The notes below the pieces were generated by a model that was not told the origin of the DNA, ran no database searches, and was given only the letters and a program-made list of their open reading frames with translations. A program made the position numbers and the translations under genes. Positions 53,650 through 63,888 of a stretch of 64,000 nucleotides of DNA are shown here, piece after piece (the stretch's first letter is position 1; every line of letters starts with the position of its first letter). Source of the DNA: Prolixibacteraceae bacterium (GTDB lineage: Bacteria > Bacteroidota > Bacteroidia > Bacteroidales > Prolixibacteraceae); contig JANQHI010000006.1 in assembly GCA_028282705.1 (NCBI GenBank), positions 110,814-174,813 of the forward strand, written 5' to 3'.

Positions 53650-54288
53650 ATGAAACTACAACCAGAATTAGAAAAATACCTTTTAGAAAACCTTGGGGAA
53701 ATTGACCCTGTATTGGTAGAGCTGGAGCGTGAGACCCATTTAAAAGTACTTCAGCCGCGTATGTTATCAGGGCATTTGCAAGGGAACATGTTAACCATGT
53801 TTGCCAAAATGGTAAACCCATCCAGTATACTTGAAGTGGGTACATTTACTGGCTATTCAGCCATATGCCTTGCCAAAGGGTTAGCTCCTGGGGGGAAGCT
53901 GGTAACCATTGAAATAGATGATGAGCTAAATGGTTTTGCATATGAATATTTTAAAAAAGCTGGCATTTCAGGAATTATTGAACAAAAGACAGGAAGTGCA
54001 ATTGAGGTTATCCCACAATTGAAGGAAACATTTGGCCTGGTTTTTTTGGATGGAGATAAAAAAGAATACTGCCAGTATTACAACCTTGTTTTTGAAAAGG
54101 TTGTGCCAGGAGGTTATATTATTGCTGATAACACTTTATGGGATGGAAAAGTCATAGAACCCTTAAAGCCAAAAGATGAACAAACCAAAAGGATACTGGA
54201 ATTTAATAAATTGGTAGCATCAGACAAAAGGGTTGAAAAAGTGATGCTTCCTGTTAGGGATGGCATCACTATAATTCGCAAAATTTAG
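53650..54288 (+). CDS. SAM-dependent O-methyltransferase (COG4122)
   Basis: A 212-residue class I methyltransferase. The SAM-binding loop is ILEVGTFTGYSAICLA (about residue 58), followed by LVTIEIDDEL and the metal-binding VFLDGDKKEYCQYY and IIADNTLWDGKV. This matches the caffeoyl-CoA/catechol O-methyltransferase-like group. The substrate is unknown. Its 3' end overlaps the convergent ricT gene by 4 bases. Confidence 0.9.
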   Translation: MKLQPELEKYLLENLGEIDPVLVELERETHLKVLQPRMLSGHLQGNMLTMFAKMVNPSSILEVGTFTGYSAICLAKGLAPGGKLVTIEIDDELNGFAYEYFKKAGISGIIEQKTGSAIEVIPQLKETFGLVFLDGDKKEYCQYYNLVFEKVVPGGYIIADNTLWDGKVIEPLKPKDEQTKRILEFNKLVASDKRVEKVMLPVRDGITIIRKI

Positions 54289-55400
54289 TTTTTCTTAGGT
54301 TGAAATTTATTCTTATTTGCCATTTGCCCTTTGTTATTCCTATGGTACCTTTTTTTCTTTTGCAACCTTTTGGGTTTTTCAAGTATTGGTTCAGCCTGTG
54401 CACCAACAAATGAAAGCTCTTCTTCAACTGGTAAGGGGGTAATTTCTGGCTTAATACCTCTTTTATTTTGTTGGATAACCTTTTTTATCCTATCTAAACT
54501 CAATTTAATTGGGGTAGCCTGCAATTCATTTTCAAAGATAAACCAAACTGTTTTAGCAAAATAATCAGTTTTAATAGGTTTCATAATGCCTTTGGATGTC
54601 TCTAGGAAAAGAAGTTCAGATGGGAATTCTTTCCCAGCTTCAACATAAGCATCTAACTCATAAAGGAGGCAACACTTGAGTTTCCCACAGGCACCAGCCA
54701 TTTTACTTGCTGAAGAAGAAAGCCCCTGTTTGCTTAATGCTTCAGTAGAGATTGAGGTAAAGTCTGTCCTCCAACTGGAACAACAAAGTTCACGCCCACA
54801 CGAGCCAATACCTCCAATCCTGCCTGCTTCCTGCCTGGCTCCAATTTGCTTCATTTCAATCCTCACCTGGAATTCGCGTGCATAAACTTTAATTAATTCA
54901 CGAAAATCCACCCTGTCATCAGCAATGTAATAAAAGATAGCCTTTCCCCCATCTCCCCTAAATTCAACGTCACCCACTTTCATGTCCAGGTTTAACTCTT
55001 TAACAATTTCCCGGGCTCTGACCATAGTGGGGGTTTCACGTTTTTTTGATTCCTCCCAAACTGCTTTGTCCCTGTCTGTGGCTTTCCTGTAAATGGAGTT
55101 GAAAGGATACCTTTCCTTGTTTTTTATTTTTCGTTCAAACTGTTTTTCAGCCAATTGTCCTGTAAGGGTTACAGTTCCTACATCATGACCTGGTGAAGTA
55201 GCTACTACCACCAGGTCATTCCTTTTTAAAAAAAGGTTGTTGGTGTTTTTAAAGTATTCTTTGCGTGTTGATTTAAACCTCACTTCTACAATGTTTGACA
55301 TATGGGAAGTATCGGGGAGGTCATTTAACCAATCATAAGTATCCAGCATTGCTGGGCGTGTTGGATCTATATTATTTAGTGCACATCCATTGCAGCTCAT
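54285..55400 (-). CDS. ricT: PSP1-domain protein RicT-like
   Basis: A 371-residue protein with an N-terminal cysteine pair (SCNGCALN) and a PSP1 domain. The cysteine-rich GSCGRELCCSSW and MAGACGKLKCCLLYE motifs are the RicT signature, which binds a 4Fe-4S cluster in the Bacillus RicAFT complex. A basic C-terminal tail (KPKRLQKKKRYHRNNKGQ) follows. In Bacillus RicT helps RNase Y-dependent RNA processing, but the role in Bacteroidota is unproven. Confidence 0.88.
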   Translation of the reverse strand: MSCNGCALNNIDPTRPAMLDTYDWLNDLPDTSHMSNIVEVRFKSTRKEYFKNTNNLFLKRNDLVVVATSPGHDVGTVTLTGQLAEKQFERKIKNKERYPFNSIYRKATDRDKAVWEESKKRETPTMVRAREIVKELNLDMKVGDVEFRGDGGKAIFYYIADDRVDFRELIKVYAREFQVRIEMKQIGARQEAGRIGGIGSCGRELCCSSWRTDFTSISTEALSKQGLSSSASKMAGACGKLKCCLLYELDAYVEAGKEFPSELLFLETSKGIMKPIKTDYFAKTVWFIFENELQATPIKLSLDRIKKVIQQNKRGIKPEITPLPVEEELSFVGAQAEPILEKPKRLQKKKRYHRNNKGQMANKNKFQPKKN

Positions 55401-55425
55401 AGTTGCTTATTTAATTAATTCTACG

Positions 55426-55433
55426 CAAAGATT
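55426..55433 (-). promoter_or_regulatory. Bacteroidota -7 element of ricT
   Basis: On the minus strand AATCTTTG, one base from TAnnTTTG, lies about 25 bases before the ricT ATG. Confidence 0.45.
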
Positions 55434-55503
55434 GAAAAAAATGGATAAAAAACGTATATTAAAAGAGTCTAAATTAAAATAAGCAACTTAAAATTTCAAT
55501 ATT

Positions 55504-55926
55504 ATGGACTTTAATGAACTGATAGCAAATATCAATTTTTGGGCAGTATTAATTGCAGCAGCAAGTACTTTTGTAGTGGGCTGGCTATGGTATGGCCCAT
55601 TGTTTGGGAAGAAATGGATGCAGCTAAATGGTTTTACAGAAGAAAGCCTAAAAGAAGGGGATGGGTTGCCTATGGGGGCAATTATGGGCTTTTCTTTTTT
55701 AGGTTCTTTATTGGCTGCATTTGCACTGGCTTTGTTTTTTGGACCTGAAGCTGACCTCAAATTTGGGATTTTTGCAGGTGTTATGATATCTGTATTCTGG
55801 ATTGGAACCTCAAGAATCAATGATGTCCTTTATGAGAAAAAACCTTTTGAGCTCTTTTTAATAAATACTGGTTATAATTTGGTCTCTTTTATTGTTATGG
55901 GCATGATCATAGGAGCCTGGAACTAA
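55504..55926 (+). CDS. DUF1761 membrane protein
   Basis: A 140-residue protein with four membrane helices. The DUF1761 pattern is visible: INFWAVLIAAASTFVVGWLWYGPLFGKKWM with the WYGPLFGK motif at about residue 28, GFSFLGSLLAAFALALFF, and a C-terminal IVMGMIIGAW. The function is unknown. It is a single gene between ricT and mutS, divergent from ricT. Confidence 0.85.
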   Translation: MDFNELIANINFWAVLIAAASTFVVGWLWYGPLFGKKWMQLNGFTEESLKEGDGLPMGAIMGFSFLGSLLAAFALALFFGPEADLKFGIFAGVMISVFWIGTSRINDVLYEKKPFELFLINTGYNLVSFIVMGMIIGAWN

Positions 55927-56036
55927 AGATACCAAGGCAAAATTTTATAATTGAAGGAATCAACTTGGGTTCCTTTTTTGTTAATAAAAATTGAGAAGAG
56001 CTTTCAGGTGGTTTGCCTAACCATACAACAAACTTG

Positions 56037-56044
56037 TATCTTTG
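56037..56044 (+). promoter_or_regulatory. Bacteroidota -7 element of mutS
   Basis: TATCTTTG matches TAnnTTTG exactly, with TTTG at 56012-56015 upstream (21-base spacing). Transcription would start only a few bases before the ATG at 56054, so the leader is very short. It also rules out the TTG at 56042 as start. Confidence 0.65.
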
Positions 56045-56053
56045 TTACCTGAC

Positions 56054-58675
56054 ATGGCAAAAAGTACCAAAAAATATGTGGAAACACCTTTGATGAAACA
56101 ATATTACAGCATCAAGGCTAAGCACCCTGATGCAGTGTTGCTGTTCAGGGTGGGCGATTTTTATGAAACATTTGGTGAAGATGCCATTAAATCATCTGAA
56201 ATACTGGGAATAACACTTACGCGCAGGGCCAATGGGGCAGCCAGCTATGTTGAGTTGGCAGGATTTCCACACCATGCTTTGGATACTTATTTGCCAAAGC
56301 TGGTCAGGGCAGGGCAGAGAGTGGCAATTTGTGAACAGCTTGAAGACCCCAAACTCACTAAAAAAATTGTAAAAAGGGGGATTACTGAGTTAGTAACTCC
56401 AGGGGTTTCTATCAATGATAACATCCTGGATAACAGGGAGAACAATTTCCTGGCATCTGTCCACTTTGAAAAGAATATGGCAGGGGTAGCCTTTTTGGAT
56501 ATATCAACAGGGGAATTTGTAACAGCACAAGGGAACTATGAATACATAGACAAGTTATTATCTTCATTTTCTCCAAAAGAGGTATTATTCCAGAGGGGGA
56601 AAAGGCAGGAATTTGAGGAAGCATTTGGCACTAAATATTACACCTATTTGCTGGATGATTGGGTGTACACCCAGGATACAGCTTTTGACCGCCTGACCAG
56701 GCATTTTGGGACAACATCATTAAAAGGGTTTGGCATCCATAACTTGCACCATGGGATCATTGCATCAGGGGCAATCCTTCAATACCTTGATTTGACTGAA
56801 CATAACCAGGTAAAGCATGTAACCAGTATTTCCAGGATAGAGGAAGGTCATTATGTATGGCTTGACAGGTTTACCATCAGGAACCTCGAGCTTTTCAACT
56901 CTATCCATGAAGGGGCAAAAACCCTTCTTGATGTGGTTGATAAAACCATTTCTCCCATGGGCTCACGAATGCTTAAGCGCTGGATTGCTTTGCCACTGAA
57001 GGAGATAGAACCCATAAATAACCGCCTGGAAGTTGTTGAGTTTTTGCTGGGGAATGAAGAAGTAAAAGAAATCCTTGAAGACAATATTAAGAAAATAGGT
57101 GACCTTGAAAGGTTGATCTCAAAAGTTGCAGTGGGTAGGATCAATCCAAGGGAAATGGTGCAAGTGAAAAATGCCCTGAAAGCCATTATTCCCATAAAAG
57201 AAATTTGTGAAAAATCAGAAAATGAAAGCTTAAAAAGGTTTGGGGGGCAACTTAATCCTTGTACCAAAATAATGGAGAGGATTGATTTTGAGTTGATCCC
57301 TGAACCAGGAATTAGCCTGGCAAAAGGGAATGTGGTGAATAAAGGGGTTAACCAGGAGCTGGATGAGCTGAAAGAGATTGCTTACAATAGCAAAGATTAC
57401 CTTTCACAAATACAAAAACGCGAAAGTGACCTGAATGACATCCCTTCACTAAAGATCAGTTATAACAATGTATTTGGTTATTATATTGAGGTAAGGAATA
57501 CCCATAAAGATAAAGTACCAGAAACCTGGATAAGGAAACAGACCCTGGTAAGTGCTGAAAGGTATATCACAGAAGAGTTGAAGGAATATGAGTCAAAAAT
57601 ACTGGGTGCAGAAGAAAAGATATTGGCTCTGGAAACCAAAATTTTTGGGGAGTTGGTAGTAGCATTGTCTGAGTATATCAGTGTTATCCAATTGAATGCA
57701 AATATCCTGGCACAGGTTGATTGTTTGTTATCATTTTCTTCCTGTTCTGCTGAATACAATTATTCAAGGCCTGTGGTTAATGACACCTATTCCATTTTAA
57801 TCAAAAACGGAAGGCATCCCGTAATTGAGCAACAATTACCTATGGGGGAATCTTACATTGCCAATGATGTAAAGCTTGACCAGGAAGAACAGCAAATCAT
57901 TATTATTACAGGGCCAAATATGGCAGGTAAATCTGCCCTACTCAGGCAAACAGCTCTAATTGTATTGCTGGCTCAGATTGGGTGTTTTGTCCCTGCTGAA
58001 GCTGCAGATATAGGGTATGTGGATAAAATATTCACCAGGGTAGGGGCTTCAGACAATATTTCATTAGGAGAATCAACATTTATGGTTGAGATGAATGAGG
58101 CAGCCAGTATCCTGAATAATGTTTCAAATAGAAGCCTTATTTTGTTGGATGAGCTGGGTAGGGGTACTTCAACTTATGATGGTATTTCCATAGCATGGTC
58201 AATTGTTGAGTTTTTGCATGAACATCCTAAAGCCAAAGCCAAAACTCTGTTTGCTACCCATTACCATGAACTAAATGAAATGGAAAGCTCTTTTGGCAGG
58301 GTGAAAAACTACAATGTTACCATCAAGGAAGTGGGGAATAAAGTAATATTCTTAAGGAAGTTGGTTAGGGGTGGCAGCAATCATAGTTTTGGTATCCATG
58401 TGGCTGGGATGGCAGGCATGCCCAAATCAGTAGTTAAGCGTGCTGAAGAAATTCTCCAAAAACTTGAAGATAACAGTAGTAGGGACCATTTGTCAAAACC
58501 ATTGGAAGATATAGGTGATAAAAGAGAGGGCATGCAACTTAGTTTTTTCCAGCTTGATGACCCTGTGTTAAGGCAGGTAAGAGATGAAATTGCCAACCTA
58601 GATGTGAACAACCTGACCCCTATTGAAGCACTCAATAAACTGAATGAAATAAAAAAATTGACGGGGTTGAAATAA
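56054..58675 (+). CDS. mutS: DNA mismatch repair protein MutS
   Basis: An 873-residue MutS. The mismatch-binding Phe-x-Glu is in [14 protein letters not shown] (about residue 38). Connector, lever and clamp domains follow. The C-terminal ATPase has Walker A in [15 protein letters not shown] (about residue 620), [12 protein letters not shown] (Walker B with D-loop) and the ATHYHEL histidine switch. The length matches MutS1. It is far from mutL (4131), so the pair is not an operon here. Confidence 0.97.
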   Translation: MAKSTKKYVETPLMKQYYSIKAKHPDAVLLFRVGDFYETFGEDAIKSSEILGITLTRRANGAASYVELAGFPHHALDTYLPKLVRAGQRVAICEQLEDPKLTKKIVKRGITELVTPGVSINDNILDNRENNFLASVHFEKNMAGVAFLDISTGEFVTAQGNYEYIDKLLSSFSPKEVLFQRGKRQEFEEAFGTKYYTYLLDDWVYTQDTAFDRLTRHFGTTSLKGFGIHNLHHGIIASGAILQYLDLTEHNQVKHVTSISRIEEGHYVWLDRFTIRNLELFNSIHEGAKTLLDVVDKTISPMGSRMLKRWIALPLKEIEPINNRLEVVEFLLGNEEVKEILEDNIKKIGDLERLISKVAVGRINPREMVQVKNALKAIIPIKEICEKSENESLKRFGGQLNPCTKIMERIDFELIPEPGISLAKGNVVNKGVNQELDELKEIAYNSKDYLSQIQKRESDLNDIPSLKISYNNVFGYYIEVRNTHKDKVPETWIRKQTLVSAERYITEELKEYESKILGAEEKILALETKIFGELVVALSEYISVIQLNANILAQVDCLLSFSSCSAEYNYSRPVVNDTYSILIKNGRHPVIEQQLPMGESYIANDVKLDQEEQQIIIITGPNMAGKSALLRQTALIVLLAQIGCFVPAEAADIGYVDKIFTRVGASDNISLGESTFMVEMNEAASILNNVSNRSLILLDELGRGTSTYDGISIAWSIVEFLHEHPKAKAKTLFATHYHELNEMESSFGRVKNYNVTIKEVGNKVIFLRKLVRGGSNHSFGIHVAGMAGMPKSVVKRAEEILQKLEDNSSRDHLSKPLEDIGDKREGMQLSFFQLDDPVLRQVRDEIANLDVNNLTPIEALNKLNEIKKLTGLK

Positions 58676-58698
58676 TCCTTGGTAAAATGTTTTTTTAT

Positions 58699-58729
58699 TT
58701 TGGATAAAAAGAAATTTGGTATATATTTG
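58699..58729 (+). promoter_or_regulatory. Promoter of tRNA-Gly/tRNA-Leu
   Basis: TTTG (58699-58702) and TATATTTG (58722-58729) lie 19 bases apart, matching the Bacteroidota promoter. The first tRNA starts 71 bases further on. Confidence 0.65.
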
Positions 58730-58800
58730 CAACGCTTAATCAAAAAGTTCTGTTCAATAGATTTTAAAAGCCCTTTGAGGCATTCATAATATTACAAAAA

Positions 58801-58873
<73 letters not shown>

Positions 58874-58891
58874 CTTTTTTTATTTAAGGAT

Positions 58892-58976
58892 GCCCGGATG
58901 GTGGAATTGGTAGACACGCTGGACTTAAAATCCAGTGGCCATTGTGGCCGTGCGGGTTCAAGTCCCGCTCCGGGTA
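58892..58976 (+). tRNA. tRNA-Leu (TAA)
   Basis: An 85-base class II tRNA. Acceptor GCCCGGA pairs with TCCGGGT, and the anticodon stem CTGGA/TCCAG surrounds CTTAAAA, giving TAA. A variable arm (TGGCCATTGTGGCCG) is present. No CCA is encoded. It shares the promoter of tRNA-Gly. Confidence 0.97.
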
Positions 58977-59191
58977 CTTTAAAAATCACTACTTCTTTAT
59001 TTTCCCCAGTATGGATGAAGCTGTTTACTATGTGCATGTCATTGAAATATATAGCTTAGGCATTTTCTGTACAAAGTTGTGGCATAACCTGTTGGGGTGG
59101 GTAATGTGGTTATTTTTATCAAAACACTTCTTTAAAAATCAATTACTGTCTAGGATTTTTTGTTGATTCAATTTTTAAAAGGATAATTCCC

Positions 59192-59199
59192 TATTTTTG
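59192..59199 (+). promoter_or_regulatory. -7 element of the broken LytTR gene
   Basis: TATTTTTG matches TAnnTTTG and ends 4 bases before the ATG at 59204, so the intact gene would have had an almost leaderless transcript. Confidence 0.5.
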
Positions 59200-59203
59200 G
59201 CAT

Positions 59204-59941
59204 ATGAACAAATTTTTTACCAGGGAATTTACCTTGCTGGATGCCAGGGATGACCGTTTTTTAATGATTGTTATTTGTGTGGTATTTAGTATCTTATTTA
59301 TCAATGTATTTGTTCCATTCAATATAAATCGTTGGGTTTCTGATTCAGGCTTTATACAATTCCTAAGGCTTTCAAGTTATGGGATAGTAATAGGGTTGAT
59401 ATTCCTTTTTACCCAATTCCCGTTACGTGTAATAACTAAGGTAGGTTTATAAATTTAAAATGGGGACTTATTTCTTGTGGCTATGCCTTGAAATAGCCCT
59501 GATTAGTTTTACTTATATTTTCCTTTATGGAAACCCCATAGGTAACATGCTGAATGATTTTATTTTTCACTTAAATATACATTCCTTGGGATTTGCCTGC
59601 CTTACATTTTTTCATTGCTGGTTATCCAATATAAAAACAAAGAAAAAGAAATCTTAAAATTAAAAGAAGGCATTGAAAATACCACAGTTTCAAAAATGGT
59701 TACCTTAAAAGATGAAAAAGGGAAAGCAAGGTTTTCTTTATTGGCAGATGATTTACTTTTTTTTGAATCATCAGATAATTATGTAACTATATATTTTTTG
59801 AGGGAAGGAGATGTGAAAAGGGAACTTTTGCGCAATACACTTAAAAACATGGAACAGGATTTAGAGAGGTATCCATTCAGGAGATGTCATCGTTCATATA
59901 TGGTAATTAGGCACAAGCGAAAAAAGCGACCATGTGACTAA
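59204..59941 (+). pseudogene. Membrane LytTR-type regulator, frameshifted and 3'-truncated
   Basis: Three pieces of one protein in changing frames. Piece one (59204-59452) has two membrane helices (FLMIVICVVFSILFINVFV; YGIVIGLIFLFTQF). Piece two (59460-59620, another frame) has further helices (LWLCLEIALISFTYIFLY). Piece three (59615-59941, first frame again) has a coiled linker and the start of a LytTR DNA-binding domain (LLADDLLFFESSDNYVTIYF, FRRCHRSYMV). After about 59912 the frame reads into unrelated sequence (RHKRKKRPCD), so the end of the LytTR domain is missing. Intact relatives are about 270 residues. Two indels plus a truncation show it is dead. Confidence 0.75.
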
Positions 59942-60132
59942 ATTACTAAACCGATAAAATGACAATATATAATGATAACCAACACACAAAGCAAGAGTGT
60001 TCCGACCTATCCCACGACCGTCCCTTCGCTTCCACACATCTGCTTTCTTTGCCATTGTATTTTAAGAATCGCAATTAGTCATCAAGATTTTATAGAGTCT
60101 AATTATTGTAGATTTTTCACTATTTTGCATTA

Positions 60133-62787
60133 ATGCTCAAAACAAAACTAAATAAACCTAATCCTACTTCTAAGCTTATTCTTAGGAAAAAACTATTAGA
60201 CACATTAGAAAGCGGAAAGCAAAAGAAGTTAACCTTGATTTCGGCACCTGCAGGTTATGGTAAGAGTGTCCTAGTAAGTCAATGGATAGACCATTGCGAT
60301 TTACAATATTCATGGTACTCACTCGATATTTCGGATAATGATATAAATACATTTTTACGATATACTATAGCAGGTATTCGGTCTGTTTATAAAGACGTTG
60401 GAGTCGAGGCAGAGAAATTAATGGAGACCAATAGTAATCCTACATACGAAACCATTGCTACACAGATTATCAATGATTTATATGATATTCAAGAGCGTTT
60501 TCATATCATATTTGACGATTATCATATCATTGAAAACCAAGAGATCAACAATCTTATTTATTTTCTACTCAATAACCTGACTGAAAATATTAAAATAGTG
60601 CTTATCACACGTTCAGATCCTTCAATTCCTTTAGCTCGCTTAAGAAGTCAACAATTGATTACAGATATCCGGTTATCTGATCTATGCTTTAATGCAAATA
60701 ATATCTATGACTTCTATAAAAAGTGTTTGAATATCAATTTGTCTATTAATGATGCCCAAAGCCTTGAATTAAAAACAGAAGGATGGATTGCCGGGTTGCA
60801 ATTAGCGGGTTTATCGCTCCAGGGGAAGGGAGATGTCGGTGATTTTATTAATAAGTTGAAGGGAGATAATCGTTACATCATGGATTATCTTATCGAGGAA
60901 GTTTTGCAACAACATACGCAGGAGATAAAGGATTTTCTATTGTGTACCTCTATTCTTAATCAATTTAACGCATCCCTGTGCAATCATATTCTCGATATAC
61001 AAAATAGCCAGGAAATAGTTGAACAACTTGAACGCAAGAATATGTTCATTGTTCCTTTGGATAATGAGTGTAATTGGTTCCGTTACCATCACTTGTTTGC
61101 CAGCTTGCTACAACATCGTCTGGCAGTACATTTCAAAGATAGAATTCCCGAACTTCACACCAATGCCAGCCAATGGTTTGAAAACAATGACCAGCTCGTT
61201 TTTGCCCTGGAGCATTCTCTTACTGCTGATGATAAAGAAAGGGCTTTAAGTCTTTTTGCAGGAACCATTGATCATCTGTGGAAAACTTCTCAATTCGGTC
61301 TAATACTGAAATTCGGTGGAATGTTTAGTCTGGATGAGCTAGTAAAAAATTCAGATATCTGTTTTATTTACTTTTGGGTTTTGTTTGAATCAGGAATAAT
61401 TGAACAAGCTGAGCTTTTAATTAATAAGTTACTGCAGGAAACTAAGGATAAGGCTATATTGGCCAAAATTTATGTTTGTTTAAACAATCTTAAAGCGTTT
61501 ACCGGGGATATTGAATCGGCTTATGAGTATTCAGAATTGGCAACCCAGAATATATCTGATGATGATGCTTGGTGGAATGGACTGGCATTTTTATCGCAAG
61601 GAGAATCTCATCTTTTAAGATTAGAGTTAACCAAAAGTTTTCAATCATTTGAGAAAACAGCGTTGATAGCATCAGAAGCCAATATCATGTATTTGCAAAG
61701 TATATCTCTGGCCAAAGCTTCGTATGTTTTATGGATCATGGGTAACTATTCGAAAGCACATCAAATAAGTAAGGATTTGCTGGATGATTTTAAAGCAAAA
61801 ACTGCCGATAAGTGGCCAGGGGTTGAATTATTGTCATGTCTGATATATTGTATTGTTGGAAGTTATCAGATAGGAATTAATCATATTGAAGAAGGACTTC
61901 GAAATACCCTACTTGGATATGAACTATCTAAAAAAACAAACAATGGAGGTTTTATAGCAAGTTGTATGCTCATGCTTGCAGATGCCTATTATTTGGCAGG
62001 AGAATATGCTAAGGCAATAACTCTCATCAAAGAGTTGGATACCTTGCCTTATAAACAGGCTATGAAGTTTTTATACATTTTATCAGATTCGTTGAAATGT
62101 AAGTTGTATATGGTAACAAACCAACAAGATAAACTAAAGCCATTGTTTCAAAAAGACATAAAATCAGGTAAAAATCACGCATTAGAAACCTTTATTTATA
62201 AAATTAACAATGCCAGATATCAAATTACACAGGGAAAAATCATTGAAGCTACAAAGTCACTGCTTGAGATGGCAGAAAGCCTGAAACGTGAAAAGATTCA
62301 TGGGTTGCTTACCGAAATAGAACTACTACTAGCCAAGGCACATAGTATAATACGGGAAAATGACAAAGCAATAGATTATCTATCGGATGCAATCTTGCGA
62401 ACGCAGGATGTCGGGTTAATACGAATATATATCAATGAAGGTACAGAAATAGAAAACCTGCTAAAAGAGTGCAAGCGATTAGTAAGAACTACAAAAAGTG
62501 CGCAGTCTGATAAATTGAACATGGAATATATTGATAAACTATTAAGGGCTTTCGAAAAACAAGCCCATATGCCTAATTTATCTTTAGAGGATGCACTCAG
62601 CAGCCGGGAACTAGACACCTTAAAACTTATCGCCGAGAATCTTCAAAATCAGGAAATTGCAAAAGCGTTATACATTTCAATTACAACAGTTAAAACGCAC
62701 GTAAGAAATATATTGTTAAAACTGGAAGCAAAAAACAGAAATGAAGCTGTTGCAAAAGCAAAAGAAAAAGGGATACTTCCATCCTAG
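60133..62787 (+). CDS. MalT-like LuxR-family ATPase regulator
   Basis: An 884-residue regulator. It has a STAND-type NTPase with Walker A in SAPAGYGKSVLVSQW (about residue 40) and Walker B in HIIFDDYHII (about residue 132), a winged-helix region, and a long TPR-like helical repeat domain (about 400-800). The C-terminus is a LuxR helix-turn-helix (LSSRELDTLKLIAENLQNQEIAKALYI, TTVKTHVRNILLKL). Such proteins bind a small inducer through the repeats and activate transcription as oligomers. The codon choice (more CGN arginine, TCN serine) differs from neighbours to the left. It probably controls the 62908-64000 genes. A terminator follows. Confidence 0.9.
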   Translation: MLKTKLNKPNPTSKLILRKKLLDTLESGKQKKLTLISAPAGYGKSVLVSQWIDHCDLQYSWYSLDISDNDINTFLRYTIAGIRSVYKDVGVEAEKLMETNSNPTYETIATQIINDLYDIQERFHIIFDDYHIIENQEINNLIYFLLNNLTENIKIVLITRSDPSIPLARLRSQQLITDIRLSDLCFNANNIYDFYKKCLNINLSINDAQSLELKTEGWIAGLQLAGLSLQGKGDVGDFINKLKGDNRYIMDYLIEEVLQQHTQEIKDFLLCTSILNQFNASLCNHILDIQNSQEIVEQLERKNMFIVPLDNECNWFRYHHLFASLLQHRLAVHFKDRIPELHTNASQWFENNDQLVFALEHSLTADDKERALSLFAGTIDHLWKTSQFGLILKFGGMFSLDELVKNSDICFIYFWVLFESGIIEQAELLINKLLQETKDKAILAKIYVCLNNLKAFTGDIESAYEYSELATQNISDDDAWWNGLAFLSQGESHLLRLELTKSFQSFEKTALIASEANIMYLQSISLAKASYVLWIMGNYSKAHQISKDLLDDFKAKTADKWPGVELLSCLIYCIVGSYQIGINHIEEGLRNTLLGYELSKKTNNGGFIASCMLMLADAYYLAGEYAKAITLIKELDTLPYKQAMKFLYILSDSLKCKLYMVTNQQDKLKPLFQKDIKSGKNHALETFIYKINNARYQITQGKIIEATKSLLEMAESLKREKIHGLLTEIELLLAKAHSIIRENDKAIDYLSDAILRTQDVGLIRIYINEGTEIENLLKECKRLVRTTKSAQSDKLNMEYIDKLLRAFEKQAHMPNLSLEDALSSRELDTLKLIAENLQNQEIAKALYISITTVKTHVRNILLKLEAKNRNEAVAKAKEKGILPS

Positions 62788-62840
62788 CTGGTACTTTAAG
62801 AACTTTTAAGCAAAATTTTTCGGTAAAATCATCCTGTCAA

Positions 62841-62866
62841 ATCATCCTCGGGGATGATTTTTTTTT
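62841..62866 (+). terminator. Rho-independent terminator after MalT-like gene
   Basis: ATCATCC (62841-62847) and GGATGAT (62852-62858) form a seven-pair stem with a TCGG loop, followed by an eight-base T run. Confidence 0.8.
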
Positions 62867-62880
62867 GCCCTCTCCTCCCG

Positions 62881-62887
62881 TACTTTG
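62881..62887 (+). promoter_or_regulatory. Probable -7 element of the small-protein operon
   Basis: TACTTTG, one base shorter than TAnnTTTG, lies 20 bases before the ATG at 62908 and just after a terminator, so the small-protein operon probably has its own promoter. Confidence 0.4.
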
Positions 62888-62907
62888 TATCAGTAATTTT
62901 AATAACA

Positions 62908-63111
62908 ATGGCAGAGAAAGTAATAATTAAAATACAAGGTCATCTTGATGAAAATTGGAAAGATTGGTTTGACGGTATGGTAATAAAATTTGAAGGTGAT
63001 GTGACTATTCTTTCCGGAAAAAGAAAAGATAATGCATACCTGCATGGTATCTTAAATAGAATCAGGGATTTAAATCTTACGCTTATTTCGGTAAATCCTG
63101 AGCACAAATGA
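62908..63111 (+). CDS. Small conserved protein next to LuxR regulator, unknown function
   Basis: 67 residues from the ATG at 62908; the frame is open from 62854 but the upstream part overlaps the terminator. The pattern KIQGHLDENWKDWFDGM, GDVTILSG, DNAYLHGILNRIRDLNLTLISV resembles a small alpha-beta family that I have seen mainly in Chloroflexota and some Bacteroidota, often beside MalT-like regulators. The function is unknown. Its stop overlaps the next start (ATGA). Confidence 0.7.
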   Translation: MAEKVIIKIQGHLDENWKDWFDGMVIKFEGDVTILSGKRKDNAYLHGILNRIRDLNLTLISVNPEHK

Positions 63112-63881
63112 ACTTAAAACAAAACATGATGAAAACACTAACAAATTATTTATATAGCGCATGGATACAGGCAGCAGGTGAAGGCTGGACAAAAAAACAG
63201 GTTTTGGTTTCTTACTTATTTTCAGCTTTTTTTGCAGGTTCAGTTGTTGCATACTCGTTGGTTGCAAACCTTAATTGGTCTGGCATTCAATTATTGGCAG
63301 CAGCCTGGATAGCCTGGGATCTTGGAGGTGGAGTTATTGGATATAATCATAAAGCCATTAAAAGGAGAACTGAAAAAGAAGAAAGTAATCTCCATTTTTA
63401 TCATCATAACTTACTACATATTCATCCTTTACTATTGATATTCTTTCACAACCCGATTATGCTATTGGGATTAACACTTCTACACGTAATCAGCTTTTTT
63501 ACTTATGTCGAACTTCTGGAAGTTATTCCGGAAACAGGTAAAAGAAAAATGGATAAGAAAGGTGAACTAAGAGTTATAATCGTGGTGGCAGCAATTGCAC
63601 TTACATTAATTATTCTTTCTTTTTTCCTTAAAAGCATCCCACACGACTTTCAGGTTTTTGGAATTGCTAATTATTGTTTCTTAATTCTTTTCACACTAAT
63701 CCTGATAAATACTCCAATCGCATTTCAGCGAACCGGCTCAATTATGTTGGTTGTCATTATGATCATCGTTAGCATGTTCATTACTGTTCCAAATGGATTT
63801 GAATGGTTTATTCCGGTGTATTTTCTAAAGCTTCTGGCTGGATACACGGCTAAAGAAGAATTTTCTACTAATCCTGTATAA
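63108..63881 (+). CDS. Multi-pass membrane protein of unknown function
   Basis: A 257-residue protein with about seven helices (LVSYLFSAFFAGSVVAYSLV, GIQLLAAAWIAWDLGGGVIGY, HPLLLIFFHNPIMLLGLTLLHVISFFTYV, IIVVAAIALTLIILSFFL and others). It has a histidine-rich segment HFYHHNLLHIHPLL near residue 100 that could bind metal. No family is certain. It starts four bases before the stop of the small protein gene, so the two are translationally coupled, and the MalT-like regulator is a likely controller. Confidence 0.7.
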   Translation: MNLKQNMMKTLTNYLYSAWIQAAGEGWTKKQVLVSYLFSAFFAGSVVAYSLVANLNWSGIQLLAAAWIAWDLGGGVIGYNHKAIKRRTEKEESNLHFYHHNLLHIHPLLLIFFHNPIMLLGLTLLHVISFFTYVELLEVIPETGKRKMDKKGELRVIIVVAAIALTLIILSFFLKSIPHDFQVFGIANYCFLILFTLILINTPIAFQRTGSIMLVVIMIIVSMFITVPNGFEWFIPVYFLKLLAGYTAKEEFSTNPV

Positions 63882-63888
63882 CTAAGAT

